A stretch of DNA of 34,896 bases from Melioribacter sp. (GCA_012026935.1 VEPI01000022.1:1-34896), one strand, 5' to 3'. Shown: positions 18,203 to 27,271, counted from the stretch's first letter. The notes: generated from the sequence alone by a model not told the origin. Made by a program: numbers and translations.

Positions 18203-19444
18203 TTATCTATCCGGACGGATAAACCAGAGATCGCCTATACTTATTGTAACAGTAAACTTATAAATATTCTCTAGCAACAAATTATTATCGGTAGTTCCTC
18301 TTTTCGAATATTGAAATGCTAGATCAACCGTGTTATCAAAACTAATTGGAAGAGACATTCCAGCATAAATTGAGTATTGATTAATTCCTATTCCTTTTAT
18401 TCTGAATTGAGTCTGTTCGAAACTTAAACCTGCACGATACATAACATGATCCCAAAATGCATTTGATCTTGTATCAACATCCCTGTATTCAAATCCTAAA
18501 CCAACCTTGTAGTAATTTTGCAAATTTATATCTTGTTTACCGTTTGCGCTATATTCGCTGAATGGCTGGTATAAATAATCAAGTGTGAAAGTATATTTGT
18601 TTGTGTACTTAAATGTTGTACCGATACCCAATTTGTAAGGAAGGTTATTTTTAATAGATCCTGTTGATGTAGTAACAGTCCCGATAGATGTTGTGGAATT
18701 GTCAACAGAATCTGCGCTTAAAGTGACTGATGGAGTATATACAACACCAATTCTAAAATCCTTAAACTCTGATGATCCGAATAACTTAGAAATATCACCG
18801 GAAATAATTCCAGAAGTTAAACTCATTCCATGATAACTAGTTTCTTTCTCAAAAGAAGCACTCTTAAAACTTGAAGCAGCATCAAAATCAGCAACGAGAT
18901 TATGAGTTATTCTTCCGAAATAATAATCATAAGAAAGACCGATTGAAAAATCGAATGGTAAACGGTATGAGACACCAAAAAACAATTTAGAAATACCGCC
19001 TTCACCTTTATCGCTATAATTATAATTCCCAACAAGAGGATCATTAATATTAGTTTTGATCTCATACCCGACCTGTGAATATGGGACTTGTCCTAATGTA
19101 ACAGATAAACCCAAATCATGTTCAAGCGGAAAACCTAACATCATTCCGTTTATTCCTGTCTTGCTGTAAAATGCAGATGAAGAAGAACTCTGTATGTTGC
19201 TTCCCGCAAAGTTCATACTTAATTCAAAACGCGTTAGACGAATAGAATTCCAACCGGCAGGATTAAGTGAATTCAAATAATCAACATCGCTCAAAGCAAT
19301 TCCCATTTCGCCCATAGCAAATCTACGCGCTGAGTACGATGTTCTTAAATCGCCAATGCCGAATCCGGAATAAAGAGATCCACCTTGAGCCATTAATGGA
19401 ATTGAGGTTAGAAGAAATAACAATATGATTTTTAATTTTTTCAT
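18203..19444 (-). CDS. Outer-membrane beta-barrel protein
   Basis: 413 aa with a Sec signal peptide (MKKLKIILLFLLTSIPLMAQ), then amphipathic alternating strands throughout and an aromatic-rich C-terminus (YKFTVTISIGDLWFIRPDR). The opening GGSLYSGFGIGDLRTSYSARRFAMGEMGIALSD resembles the N-terminal region of FadL/PorV-like barrels, where a Gly-rich plug precedes the barrel. It follows the DUF4270-like lipoprotein by 4 nt in a shared operon. The transported substrate is unknown. Confidence 0.7.
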   Translation of the reverse strand: MKKLKIILLFLLTSIPLMAQGGSLYSGFGIGDLRTSYSARRFAMGEMGIALSDVDYLNSLNPAGWNSIRLTRFELSMNFAGSNIQSSSSSAFYSKTGINGMMLGFPLEHDLGLSVTLGQVPYSQVGYEIKTNINDPLVGNYNYSDKGEGGISKLFFGVSYRLPFDFSIGLSYDYYFGRITHNLVADFDAASSFKSASFEKETSYHGMSLTSGIISGDISKLFGSSEFKDFRIGVVYTPSVTLSADSVDNSTTSIGTVTTSTGSIKNNLPYKLGIGTTFKYTNKYTFTLDYLYQPFSEYSANGKQDINLQNYYKVGLGFEYRDVDTRSNAFWDHVMYRAGLSFEQTQFRIKGIGINQYSIYAGMSLPISFDNTVDLAFQYSKRGTTDNNLLLENIYKFTVTISIGDLWFIRPDR

Positions 19445-19448
19445 TTAG

Positions 19449-20645
19449 CTACTTTTTTTGCATGTAAATAATTTTCAATTTAGGTCTAAGTGCTTTATTA
19501 GGATTCTGGCTTCCATAAAATGCTATACGTGCAGCTGTGGCATATTCATCCCAGAGAGAAAGTAAAATTCCTTGGTTTGATTCACCGTTTTGCCATTTCT
19601 GAACCATCCATGCAATATCACCGGTATAAATTTTATCTTTCTTAGAAAGTATAGTAACAACAGTACTATCTTTTGTTAATTTTCTTGTTGTACTATCGGC
19701 AAGTATTTGTGCAAAAAGAGAATCAGAAGACGGACTTCCATCAAAGGTTGAAGTAGTATCTACATTCATTTCAAGATATGCTTTATTCACAATTATATTT
19801 TTAGGTAAAGTGTTAAGATTAAAAAATACTGTCCCCTTTAATCCTATGCCGCCTTGGAATGTTAAATTATTAACTTGCTGAGGAGCCTGTCCGGTTAAAT
19901 AATAAATATGGAAAAATGGCGATATATTAACAGTATCTGTTCTAATTGAAGGTCTCTCAAATTCAACTTTAAGAACTGTTTCGTTAGATGATGAACTGGC
20001 ATTAGCAGTATAAAAACCGATAATTTTTTGTGTGGATAGTTTTGGTTTTATAAGCAAACCAAAATTCTTCGGTATTGAAGTTGAATTAGTATCTGCCAAA
20101 AATCTCAGCCATTGAGTAACAACATCAGTTCTTAAATTAAATTTTATAAGAGTATCATTTATAGTTGTTCCGGATGAAACATCTGTAGCATCATAAGTCA
20201 AATGTGGTATACTATCTTTATCAAATCCATTTGGGCTCCAATCACTTCTTACTTGGTATACGGAAAAATCCAAAGGTGCAGATTTGTCTCCCAATAGGTA
20301 GCGTGGAATCATGGTCATCGTAGCTGATTTAACAACGTACTTACCGGTTGTAACATACGCCAACAAGGAATCAGGTAAATAAAAACGATAACGCATAAGA
20401 ATGGAAGCTTCTTCAAATGAATTCTTTCCCATCAAGACAACGTTAGATAAACCAAACTTAAATTTGTCTTGATAGTTAACCGACTTCTGAAAAATATTTG
20501 TTTGATAACTGTCTAATTCCTGAAATGTAATTTTTTCATTTTGGGAAATTAGTTCTGAACCGACTGAAGTAGGATCTTGATTACAGGAAACAAACAGTAT
20601 AGTAACTGCGAAAAGAAAAAAGGTAAGTCTCAAAAATCTGATCAA
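19449..20645 (-). CDS. DUF4270-like lipoprotein
   Basis: 398 aa with a lipoprotein signal (lipobox ILFVSC, Cys 21), then NQDPTSVGSELIS, the start typical of DUF4270 proteins of Bacteroidota. The rest is a beta-rich secreted domain with no catalytic motif that I can name. The start is TTG at 20645, immediately after the gmhB stop; no ATG lies before the signal peptide, and a GGAGGA sequence at good spacing supports it. It is co-transcribed with gmhB and the outer-membrane barrel gene, suggesting a cell-surface role. Confidence 0.7.
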   Translation of the reverse strand: MIRFLRLTFFLFAVTILFVSCNQDPTSVGSELISQNEKITFQELDSYQTNIFQKSVNYQDKFKFGLSNVVLMGKNSFEEASILMRYRFYLPDSLLAYVTTGKYVVKSATMTMIPRYLLGDKSAPLDFSVYQVRSDWSPNGFDKDSIPHLTYDATDVSSGTTINDTLIKFNLRTDVVTQWLRFLADTNSTSIPKNFGLLIKPKLSTQKIIGFYTANASSSSNETVLKVEFERPSIRTDTVNISPFFHIYYLTGQAPQQVNNLTFQGGIGLKGTVFFNLNTLPKNIIVNKAYLEMNVDTTSTFDGSPSSDSLFAQILADSTTRKLTKDSTVVTILSKKDKIYTGDIAWMVQKWQNGESNQGILLSLWDEYATAARIAFYGSQNPNKALRPKLKIIYMQKK

Positions 20646-21221
20646 TTAAATTCCTCCGGAAAAATCATTGATAATAAAATCGCATACTTCGTTGAAATTA
20701 GCGGCTGTAAAATTGGGCTTTTTCCCAAGATTATGCAAGATAGAAATTTCATTACGATTGTCTTCACCGATAATTAGTATTGTCTTTACACCTGCGCTTA
20801 TTCCGCTTTCAATATCACTTGCTTTATCACCAATCATATAAGATCTTGTAAGATCTATCATTTGTTCTTCTGCAGCTTGAACAATCATAAACGGAGAAGG
20901 TTTCCTACAAATTGATTTTTCAGGCGGATCAAAATCGGGGTGAAATGGACAAAAATAAAATGCATCTATTTCAGTTCCGTCCTTCTTCAAAAGATTATTG
21001 ATTCGGACATTAACCGCTTCCACATCCGCAATTGTCATTATTCCTTTAGAAACACCGGCTTGATTTGAAATGACAATTGCTTTGAATCCAAATTCATTCT
21101 TTAGTTTCTTAATTCCTTCCGATACTCCGGCAAGTAAAACAACTTCAGACGGGTCTTTGATATAACCGGAATCGTGATTAATTGTTCCGTCACGATCTAA
21201 AAAAATCGCATGATGTTTCAT
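20646..21221 (-). CDS. gmhB: D-glycero-D-manno-heptose 1,7-bisphosphate 7-phosphatase-like HAD phosphatase
   Basis: A HAD phosphatase that removes the 7-phosphate in ADP-heptose biosynthesis for lipopolysaccharide. Seen are FLDRDGTIN (nucleophile Asp and acid/base Asp), VISNQAG, and MIGDKASDIESG. The family's zinc loop is CPFHPDFDPPEKSICRKP: the first Cys and His and the last Cys are kept, but the usual CxC is SxC, so one ligand is missing. The track starts at TTG (21224); ATG at 21221 is the better start (191 aa). A related histidinol-phosphate phosphatase role cannot be ruled out. Confidence 0.8.
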   Translation of the reverse strand: MKHHAIFLDRDGTINHDSGYIKDPSEVVLLAGVSEGIKKLKNEFGFKAIVISNQAGVSKGIMTIADVEAVNVRINNLLKKDGTEIDAFYFCPFHPDFDPPEKSICRKPSPFMIVQAAEEQMIDLTRSYMIGDKASDIESGISAGVKTILIIGEDNRNEISILHNLGKKPNFTAANFNEVCDFIINDFSGGI

Positions 21222-21224
21222 CAA

Positions 21225-22718
21225 TTAGTCGGTAAGCTTTTTATAGAGATCAACATACTTCTTGGAAGAATTCATCCAAGTAAAATTGGATTTCATTCCG
21301 TTGTTCATAATGATATGCCATTTGTCCTGATCTTTAGTGAAAATCTTTACGGCATTTTTAATTTCTGCCAACATTTCCGCAGCGGAATATTTCTTAAAGA
21401 CAAATCCATTGCCGGTTTTATTTTTCGGATTGAATGCCTGGACAGTATCGGCAAGTCCCCCTGTATGACGTACGACAGGGATAGTTCCATACATCAAACT
21501 ATACATTTGATTTAAGCCGCATGGTTCGTACTTAGACGGCATTAAGAAAATATCGGAACCGGCTTCAATCAAATGTGCCAATTCATCATCGAATCCGATA
21601 TAGCACGAAAATTTATTATGATATTTTGAAGCCATACTAGTAAAGAATTTATGATATTTCTTATCGCCTGTGCCGAGAAGAATAAAATGTATATCCATTT
21701 TCATCAAACTTGTAAATGCTTTTTCAATTATATCCATCCCCTTATTATCATAAAGTCTTGAAATCATCCCGATAACAGGTACATCATCTTTTGCAGTAAA
21801 GTGAAAATTATTGGCAAGTGCTTTCTTGCTTTCTTTTTTCATTTCAATATTCTTCGTAGAAAATTTGTGCGGGATTTTTGAATCAACTTCCGGATTCCAA
21901 ATTGTATCATCAATTCCATTGATAATTCCGTAAAGATCTTTTTTCCTTTTGTTGAGAATATCTTCTAAACCCAATCCGTAATCTTTATTCTGGCAAATCT
22001 CTTTTGCATAAGTTTCGCTTACTGTATTTAACATATCAGAATAAAGTAATCCGCTCTTTAAGAAATTTATTTTACCTTTATGAAGAATTCCTTTTTCACT
22101 TTCCAGCTCTTTCGGCAAATCAGTCTTAACAAAATTTGCTTTCGGGAAAATGCCCTGGAAAGATAAATTATGGATTGTGAAAATTGTTTTTATCGAACTG
22201 AATGTCCGGTCGTTTTTATAGGTGGATTTTAAGTAAGCCGGTATCAGCCCTGTCTGCCAATCGTTGCAGTGAATAATATCCGGTGTCCATCCTAATTTAG
22301 TGATCAATTCAAAAACTGCACGCGATAAAAGTATAAATCTTTCATCATTATCGGGGTAATCTTCACCTGAAATAGGATCGGTGTAAAGACTATGCCTGCT
22401 GCCGTAGTATTCCGGGTTATCTAAAAAATAAATTTGTACTCTAGTTTTCGGACCTATTAAGAAGGAAGACCGCAGGGAAAAAATTACTTCTTTATTTCCA
22501 ATGTTAACTTTTAGATCTTTCAGGCGAACTACTTCATGTATCTTAAATTTTCTTTCATCAATAGCACCGTATTTCGGAACAATAATTCTTACTATATGTC
22601 CCATCTCCTGTAATTTTTGTGGTAACGCAGATGATACATCTGCTAAACCGCCTGTTTTAATGAATGGAACGACTTCTGAGGTTGCGAAAAGGATCTTTAA
22701 TTTTTTGCCTGAAGACAT
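21225..22718 (-). CDS. glgA: Glycogen synthase (ADP-glucose type)
   Basis: A GT5 glycosyltransferase that builds alpha-1,4-glucan from ADP-glucose. The N-terminal KTGGLAD motif (residues 21-27) binds the sugar nucleotide; the C-terminal part has the SKYEPCGLNQMYSLMYGTIP segment and RHTGGLADTV, both family hallmarks. The ORF track begins at a TTG (22751), but ATG at 22718 (MSSGKKLKILFATSEV) puts the N-terminus at the usual place, giving 497 aa. It heads the operon glgA-gmhB-DUF4270-barrel, with gmhB starting within 4 nt of its stop. Confidence 0.95.
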   Translation of the reverse strand: MSSGKKLKILFATSEVVPFIKTGGLADVSSALPQKLQEMGHIVRIIVPKYGAIDERKFKIHEVVRLKDLKVNIGNKEVIFSLRSSFLIGPKTRVQIYFLDNPEYYGSRHSLYTDPISGEDYPDNDERFILLSRAVFELITKLGWTPDIIHCNDWQTGLIPAYLKSTYKNDRTFSSIKTIFTIHNLSFQGIFPKANFVKTDLPKELESEKGILHKGKINFLKSGLLYSDMLNTVSETYAKEICQNKDYGLGLEDILNKRKKDLYGIINGIDDTIWNPEVDSKIPHKFSTKNIEMKKESKKALANNFHFTAKDDVPVIGMISRLYDNKGMDIIEKAFTSLMKMDIHFILLGTGDKKYHKFFTSMASKYHNKFSCYIGFDDELAHLIEAGSDIFLMPSKYEPCGLNQMYSLMYGTIPVVRHTGGLADTVQAFNPKNKTGNGFVFKKYSAAEMLAEIKNAVKIFTKDQDKWHIIMNNGMKSNFTWMNSSKKYVDLYKKLTD

Positions 22719-22869
22719 ATTTTTTTGAATCCCTCGATTTTGAACATGCAAAATTACGAAAATACGCCCGCATAGACAAAATTATTAGCAAATAAAGATT
22801 CGATTTCTCTATTTTTGAACCGTTCATCTTTGCTAAATGGTAGTTTACCTTTATTAATAACTAAAAAGC

Positions 22870-24123
22870 ATGAAAACACTCTTTAAAAACCCATCTCAGA
22901 TAATTACCGTTAATACTAAGGGTAAGAATTTCAAGCGCGGCTCGGAATTATGTGAACTTAATCCGATTTCCGGTCATTCAATACTTGTTGAGAATGGTAT
23001 TATTAAAGATCTGATACCAAATTCGACTTCTTCAAAAACATCTGCCGATAAAACTTTTGATTTAAAGGACTTAATAGTACTTCCGGGATTAGTTGAATGC
23101 CATACTCATGCCGCTTATGCCGGTTCTCGCGCAAACGAATTTTTGATGAGACTTAACGGTGCTACTTATGAAGAGATAGCAAAATCCGGCGGTGGAATAA
23201 TTTCGACAGTTAAAGCTGTCCGTAATTCATCATTCGAAGAATTGGTTAGAATACTTAAACCAAGAATTGATTATTTCATCACCCAAGGAATAACCTCTCT
23301 AGAAATAAAAAGCGGATACGGGTTAAGTTTTTATGATGAGATAAAACTTCTTCAAGTTATAAATCATTTTAAAACTCATTCACCTATAGAAATAATTCCT
23401 ACATTTTTAGGTGCACACACTTATCCCCCGGAATATAAAAACGATCACAAACAATATTTAGATCTGATAATTAAAGAACTGGTTCCATACATTATTAAAA
23501 ATAAACTTGCAGATTCGGTTGATGCATTTTGTGAGAAGTCGGCATTCTCTTCCGATGAAGTTGATAAGATTTTCTCCAAAGCAAAAAAACTTGGTTACAA
23601 ATTACGTCTTCACACCGAACAGTTTAATAATATTGGCGGATTGGATGTTGCACTTAAACATAAAGCTTTATCGGTAGATCATCTTGAAGTAATCAATGAA
23701 GATGATATTACAAAATTAGCCAAGAGCGATACAGTTTCTGTACTTCTGCCGGGAGTATCATTCTTTTTAGATTACAATTACGCACCGGCCAGAAAATTAA
23801 TCGAACACAATGCAATAATTGCATTAGCAACAGATTACAATCCGGGCTCGTCACATATTCCCAATCTTCATTTTATAATGCAGCTTGCAGCACTTAAAAT
23901 GAAAATGAGTGCTGAAGAAATTATTTCTTCTGTTACAATTAACTCGGCAGCCGCACTAGGCTTAAATGAAAAACTTGGAAGTATTGAAATAGGCAAGCAG
24001 GCGGATTTTGCGGTCTTCGACACTAAAGATTATCGAGAGATAATTTATAACATTGGAATCAATTTGAATAAATACACAATTAAGAAAGGTCAAATCATTT
24101 TTCAACGAGCGGAGACTAAATGA
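22870..24123 (+). CDS. hutI: Imidazolonepropionase
   Basis: An amidohydrolase of histidine degradation: imidazolone-5-propanoate to N-formimino-L-glutamate. 417 aa. Metal ligands are in VECHTHAAYAGSRANEF, LRLHTEQFN, VDHLEV and LATDYNPGS; the substrate loop RLNGATYEEIAKSGGGI is characteristic. Its stop overlaps the next ATG (ATGA), so it is coupled to the formimidoyltransferase. It diverges from glgA; the 150-bp gap holds no clear consensus promoter for either side. hutH and hutU are not in the window. Confidence 0.97.
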   Translation: MKTLFKNPSQIITVNTKGKNFKRGSELCELNPISGHSILVENGIIKDLIPNSTSSKTSADKTFDLKDLIVLPGLVECHTHAAYAGSRANEFLMRLNGATYEEIAKSGGGIISTVKAVRNSSFEELVRILKPRIDYFITQGITSLEIKSGYGLSFYDEIKLLQVINHFKTHSPIEIIPTFLGAHTYPPEYKNDHKQYLDLIIKELVPYIIKNKLADSVDAFCEKSAFSSDEVDKIFSKAKKLGYKLRLHTEQFNNIGGLDVALKHKALSVDHLEVINEDDITKLAKSDTVSVLLPGVSFFLDYNYAPARKLIEHNAIIALATDYNPGSSHIPNLHFIMQLAALKMKMSAEEIISSVTINSAAALGLNEKLGSIEIGKQADFAVFDTKDYREIIYNIGINLNKYTIKKGQIIFQRAETK

Positions 24124-25136
24124 AAATTATTGAGTGTGTCCCGAATTTCAGCGAAGGGAAAAATCAAAAAACATTTGAAGCGATTAAAGAAGCAGTAGCA
24201 AAAACTAAAGATGTAAAATTATTAAGTCTTGAACCCGACGGAGATTACAATCGTGTTGTTGTAACATTGGCGGGAAATGAAGAAGGAATATTAAACGGGA
24301 CATTGAACGCATGCAGAACAGCCGCTTCATTTATTGATATGCGCATGCACAAAGGAGGTCATCCGCGCCTCGGTGCGATAGATGTTGTTCCATTCGTTCC
24401 GGTTGCAAATGTAACTACTGAGGAATGTGTGAAGATTTCCGAAGAGTTTGCAAAAATTATTTCTAATGATTTAAAAGTTCCGGTCTATCTATATGAAAGT
24501 GCTGCCCGCAAGACTGACAGGAAAAGTTTATCAAGTATTCGTCAAGGTGAGTACGAAGGGCTCGAAGAAAAATTAAAAGACCCGAACTGGCGGCCGGATT
24601 ATGGTGAGCCGATCTTTAATCCTAAGCTTGGTGCAATAGTTACAGGCTCCCGATTTTTTCTAATTGCTTATAACGTAAACATTAAATCGAATGACGTTAA
24701 ATATTCAAAAGAGATTGGCGAAATTTTAAGAGAAAGCGGTTACGCTAAACGCGATGATAATGGAAACGTTATCAAAGTTGACGGAAAGACAGTAAAAGTC
24801 CCCGGACGTTTGAAAGAAGTAAAAGGAATGGGCGTTGCGCTGGAAAAATATAATATATCACAAGTCTCGATGAACTTAACTAACTACAATATTACTCCGA
24901 TGCATGTAGCTTTTGAAGAATCGAAGAAAGAAGCAGCACGACTTGGTGTTGAAGTAAACGGAAGCGAGATTGTTGGATTAGTTCCACTTGAAGCAATGCT
25001 GCAAGCCGGCAGGTTTTATTCAAACGGAAAAGAGAATAATGAGAAGAGTTTGGTTAATCTTACAATTGAAAAATTAGGATTAAGTGCGCTTCATCCGTTC
25101 AAACCGGAAGAAAAAATAATTGAGTATATGATTTAA
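24120..25136 (+). CDS. ftcD: Glutamate formimidoyltransferase
   Basis: Transfers the formimino group of N-formimino-glutamate to tetrahydrofolate, completing histidine breakdown to glutamate. At 338 aa it corresponds to the transferase half only of the bifunctional mammalian FTCD. Signatures are CVPNFSEGKN at the N-terminus and the catalytic-His segment MHKGGHPRLGAIDVVPFVPV. The cyclodeaminase half is encoded separately, about 100 bp downstream, beyond a repeat element. Confidence 0.95.
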   Translation: MKIIECVPNFSEGKNQKTFEAIKEAVAKTKDVKLLSLEPDGDYNRVVVTLAGNEEGILNGTLNACRTAASFIDMRMHKGGHPRLGAIDVVPFVPVANVTTEECVKISEEFAKIISNDLKVPVYLYESAARKTDRKSLSSIRQGEYEGLEEKLKDPNWRPDYGEPIFNPKLGAIVTGSRFFLIAYNVNIKSNDVKYSKEIGEILRESGYAKRDDNGNVIKVDGKTVKVPGRLKEVKGMGVALEKYNISQVSMNLTNYNITPMHVAFEESKKEAARLGVEVNGSEIVGLVPLEAMLQAGRFYSNGKENNEKSLVNLTIEKLGLSALHPFKPEEKIIEYMI

Positions 25137-25138
25137 TT

Positions 25139-25217
25139 CCGAGGAGCGCAGCGACGAAGAATCTCAAACAAAAATAATTAAGAGACACTTCTCCCGACAA
25201 GTCGGGATCAGAGTGAC
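25139..25217. repeat. Dispersed intergenic repeat with a CCCGAC/GTCGGG hairpin
   Basis: Between the ftcD and cyclodeaminase genes. It contains GAGGAGCGCAGCGACGAAG, then a perfect hairpin CCCGAC-AA-GTCGGG (25193-25206) followed by ATCAGAGTGACA. It resembles a repeat family common in Bacteroidota/Chlorobi intergenic DNA (from memory). The hairpin lacks a T-tract, so operon read-through is likely. Confidence 0.5.
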
Positions 25218-25235
25218 ATATACGGAGAAATAAAA

Positions 25236-25868
25236 ATGAATATCACAAAAACACTACAAGAATATTTTAACGAACTATCATCCAACTCACCTACTCCAGG
25301 CGGAGGAAATGTAGCGGCGTTATGCGGTACTCTTTCTGCAAGTTTGGGAATTATGGTTTGCAATCTTACTATTGGTAAGAAGAAATATGTAGATGTGGAA
25401 TCTGAGATGATCCGCTTAAAAGAAAAAATTGAAAACTTGCAAAAAGGATTTATTGAGCTCGGGCAAAAAGATAATGCATCATTCGATAAAGTAATGGAAG
25501 CATTCAAACTTCCGAAAGAAACCGAACAAGAAAAAAACTTACGTGCAAAAGCAATTGAAGAAGCAACAATCGGCGCTACATCCGCCCCGATGGAAGTAAT
25601 ACAATCATCAAAAACACTTCTTCCCATTCTAGAAATTATAATTGATAAAGGGAATAAAAATTCACTGTCTGATGCCGGTGTTGCTGTGGCATTAACAAGA
25701 ACCGCGGCTAATAGTGCATATTTAAATGTTTTGATTAACTGTTCGTCATTAAGTAATCAAACTATTGCTAATGAATTGAAAAAGACTGCAGACATTTTAA
25801 TCGAAGAAGTAATTCGTACAAGCGATAGACTATTTGAACAGGTTGTGAAAGCAGTTCAGAGCAAATGA
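25236..25868 (+). CDS. Formimidoyltetrahydrofolate cyclodeaminase
   Basis: Converts 5-formimino-THF to 5,10-methenyl-THF and ammonia. The 210 aa match the FTCD C-terminal domain / FchA family: SPTPGGGNVAALCGTLSASLG near the N-terminus and SDAGVAVALTRTAANSAYLNV near the C-terminus, with mostly helical sequence between. A good ribosome site (GGAG) lies 8 nt upstream of ATG. Its stop overlaps the start of the NamZ gene (ATGA). Together with hutI and ftcD it feeds one-carbon units to folate, as does glyA elsewhere in the window. Confidence 0.93.
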   Translation: MNITKTLQEYFNELSSNSPTPGGGNVAALCGTLSASLGIMVCNLTIGKKKYVDVESEMIRLKEKIENLQKGFIELGQKDNASFDKVMEAFKLPKETEQEKNLRAKAIEEATIGATSAPMEVIQSSKTLLPILEIIIDKGNKNSLSDAGVAVALTRTAANSAYLNVLINCSSLSNQTIANELKKTADILIEEVIRTSDRLFEQVVKAVQSK

Positions 25869-27208
25869 TTTCGAAAGTAATAAAGATATTAGTTCCTGAG
25901 TGCCTAAGTTCCTTAGTGCCTAAGTATATTAAAAATTGCTTACTCAATAACTTAGGTACTCAGGCACTTAGAAACTTTACAAACAAATTACTTCTTCTAT
26001 TTTTCTTAATTCTACCAACAGTAATGCAAGCACAAAGGATTTCATTAGGCATTGATGTTCTCCAAAAAAATAATTTTTCACTGCTTACCGGAAAGCGTGT
26101 CGGTTTAATTACTAATCAAACGGGTGTTAACAGTAAATTAGAATCAACTCTTGATCTTTTCAAACGGGCAAATAATTTTAAACTCACGGCAGTATATTCA
26201 CCTGAACACGGATTAAAAGGTTTAATCGCAGCCGGACAATCTTATAACGGTTATATAGATTCATTAACCGGAATAAAATATTTTTCACTCTACGGCAAGA
26301 CCGCAAAACCGACAAAAGAAATGTTGGAAGAAATTGATATACTCGTTTATGATATCCAGGATATCGGCGTTCGGTCGTACACTTATATTTCCACACTCGG
26401 ACTTGCAATGGAAGCGGCGGCAGAAAATAAAATTCAGTTTATAGTTTTAGACCGCCCAAATCCTTTAGGCGGACTTCGCATTGAAGGAAATGTTGTTGAA
26501 GATGATTACAGATCCTTCGTGAGCAATTATGCAATTCCTTATGTGTACGGTTTGACTTGCGGTGAACTTGCAAATTTAATAAACACAAAAAGTGCGCTTG
26601 GCAATAAAGTTAAATGTAAACTCACTGTTGTAAAGATGGAAGGCTGGAAACGCAATATGCTTTTTAAGGATACGGGATTGATCTGGGTTCCGACTTCTCC
26701 CAACGTTCCGTATATGGAAACACCATCTTATCTTGTTGCAAGCGGGGTGTTGGGTGAGCTTGTTACTTTCGGAATTGGAATTACTTACACACTTCCCTTT
26801 CAAACTTTTGCTGCCGAATGGATTGATGCCGACACCCTTGCAGTTAAAATGAATGCTCTTAATTTGCCCGGAGTTTTATTCCGTCCGATTTCTTATAAAG
26901 TTCTTTACGGAGATTGGAAAGATAAAATTTTAAGCGGAGTGCAAATTCATATCACTGATTTTGAAAAAGTTGATTTACTTGAGCTTCAATTTTATTTTCT
27001 GCAAGTCTATCACGAATTATACCCCGATACAAACCCGTTTACTCTTGCAACAACAAACCGTATGAAAATGTTTGACAAAGTGATGGGAACCGATAGAGTA
27101 AGATTAAAATTCTCGAAAAGATTCCGAGTTGATGATATAAAGAAACTTTTAGATAAAGATATTAACTGGTTCAGAAAACTTTCGAAGAGATATTACTTAT
27201 ACAACTAA
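25865..27208 (+). CDS. namZ: NamZ-like exo-beta-N-acetylmuramidase (DUF1343)
   Basis: A secreted glycosidase family that releases terminal MurNAc from peptidoglycan fragments. Seen are VGLITNQTGVN, SPEHGLKG, DIQDIGVRSYTY, VLDRPNPLGG and WVPTSPNVPYMETPS, all conserved in DUF1343. ATG at 25865 overlaps the previous stop, so translation is coupled. The N-terminus is odd: MISKVIKI is followed by about 30 residues encoded by a palindromic repeat, and only then by the hydrophobic signal core (KLLLLFFLILPTVMQAQ). No other ATG lies between them. Excluding this insert the protein has the usual length of about 410 aa. Signal function may still work because the core is intact. Confidence 0.9.
   Translation: MISKVIKILVPECLSSLVPKYIKNCLLNNLGTQALRNFTNKLLLLFFLILPTVMQAQRISLGIDVLQKNNFSLLTGKRVGLITNQTGVNSKLESTLDLFKRANNFKLTAVYSPEHGLKGLIAAGQSYNGYIDSLTGIKYFSLYGKTAKPTKEMLEEIDILVYDIQDIGVRSYTYISTLGLAMEAAAENKIQFIVLDRPNPLGGLRIEGNVVEDDYRSFVSNYAIPYVYGLTCGELANLINTKSALGNKVKCKLTVVKMEGWKRNMLFKDTGLIWVPTSPNVPYMETPSYLVASGVLGELVTFGIGITYTLPFQTFAAEWIDADTLAVKMNALNLPGVLFRPISYKVLYGDWKDKILSGVQIHITDFEKVDLLELQFYFLQVYHELYPDTNPFTLATTNRMKMFDKVMGTDRVRLKFSKRFRVDDIKKLLDKDINWFRKLSKRYYLYN
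25895..25970. repeat. Palindromic repeat inserted in frame in the NamZ signal region
   Basis: CCTGAGTGCCTAAGT (25895-25909) and ACTTAGGTACTCAGG (25950-25964) form a 15-bp inverted repeat with one mismatch. AGTGCCTAAGT also occurs twice directly (25899-25909 and 25915-25925, period 16). The whole unit is translated in frame as part of the NamZ N-terminus without a stop codon. Confidence 0.75.
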
Positions 27209-27225
27209 AAATTAATTCTGAAAGC

Positions 27226-27264
27226 AAAAACCCGATTTCTTAATGTTAGAAATCGGGTTTTTTT
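27226..27264. terminator. Strong bidirectional intrinsic terminator
   Basis: AAAAACCCGATTTCT and AGAAATCGGGTTTTT form a perfect 15-bp stem with the 7-nt loop TAATGTT; an uninterrupted T-run follows on the plus strand and the A-run gives the equivalent on the minus strand. It ends the convergent hut/namZ transcript (stop 18 nt upstream) and the DUF1059-like gene on the other strand. Confidence 0.92.
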
Positions 27265-27271
27265 ATGATAG

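Noticed and set aside
22777-22784. TAATTTTG on the minus strand as a -7 box for glgA
   Set aside because: No TTTG element at 18-20 nt upstream; left out as a promoter call.
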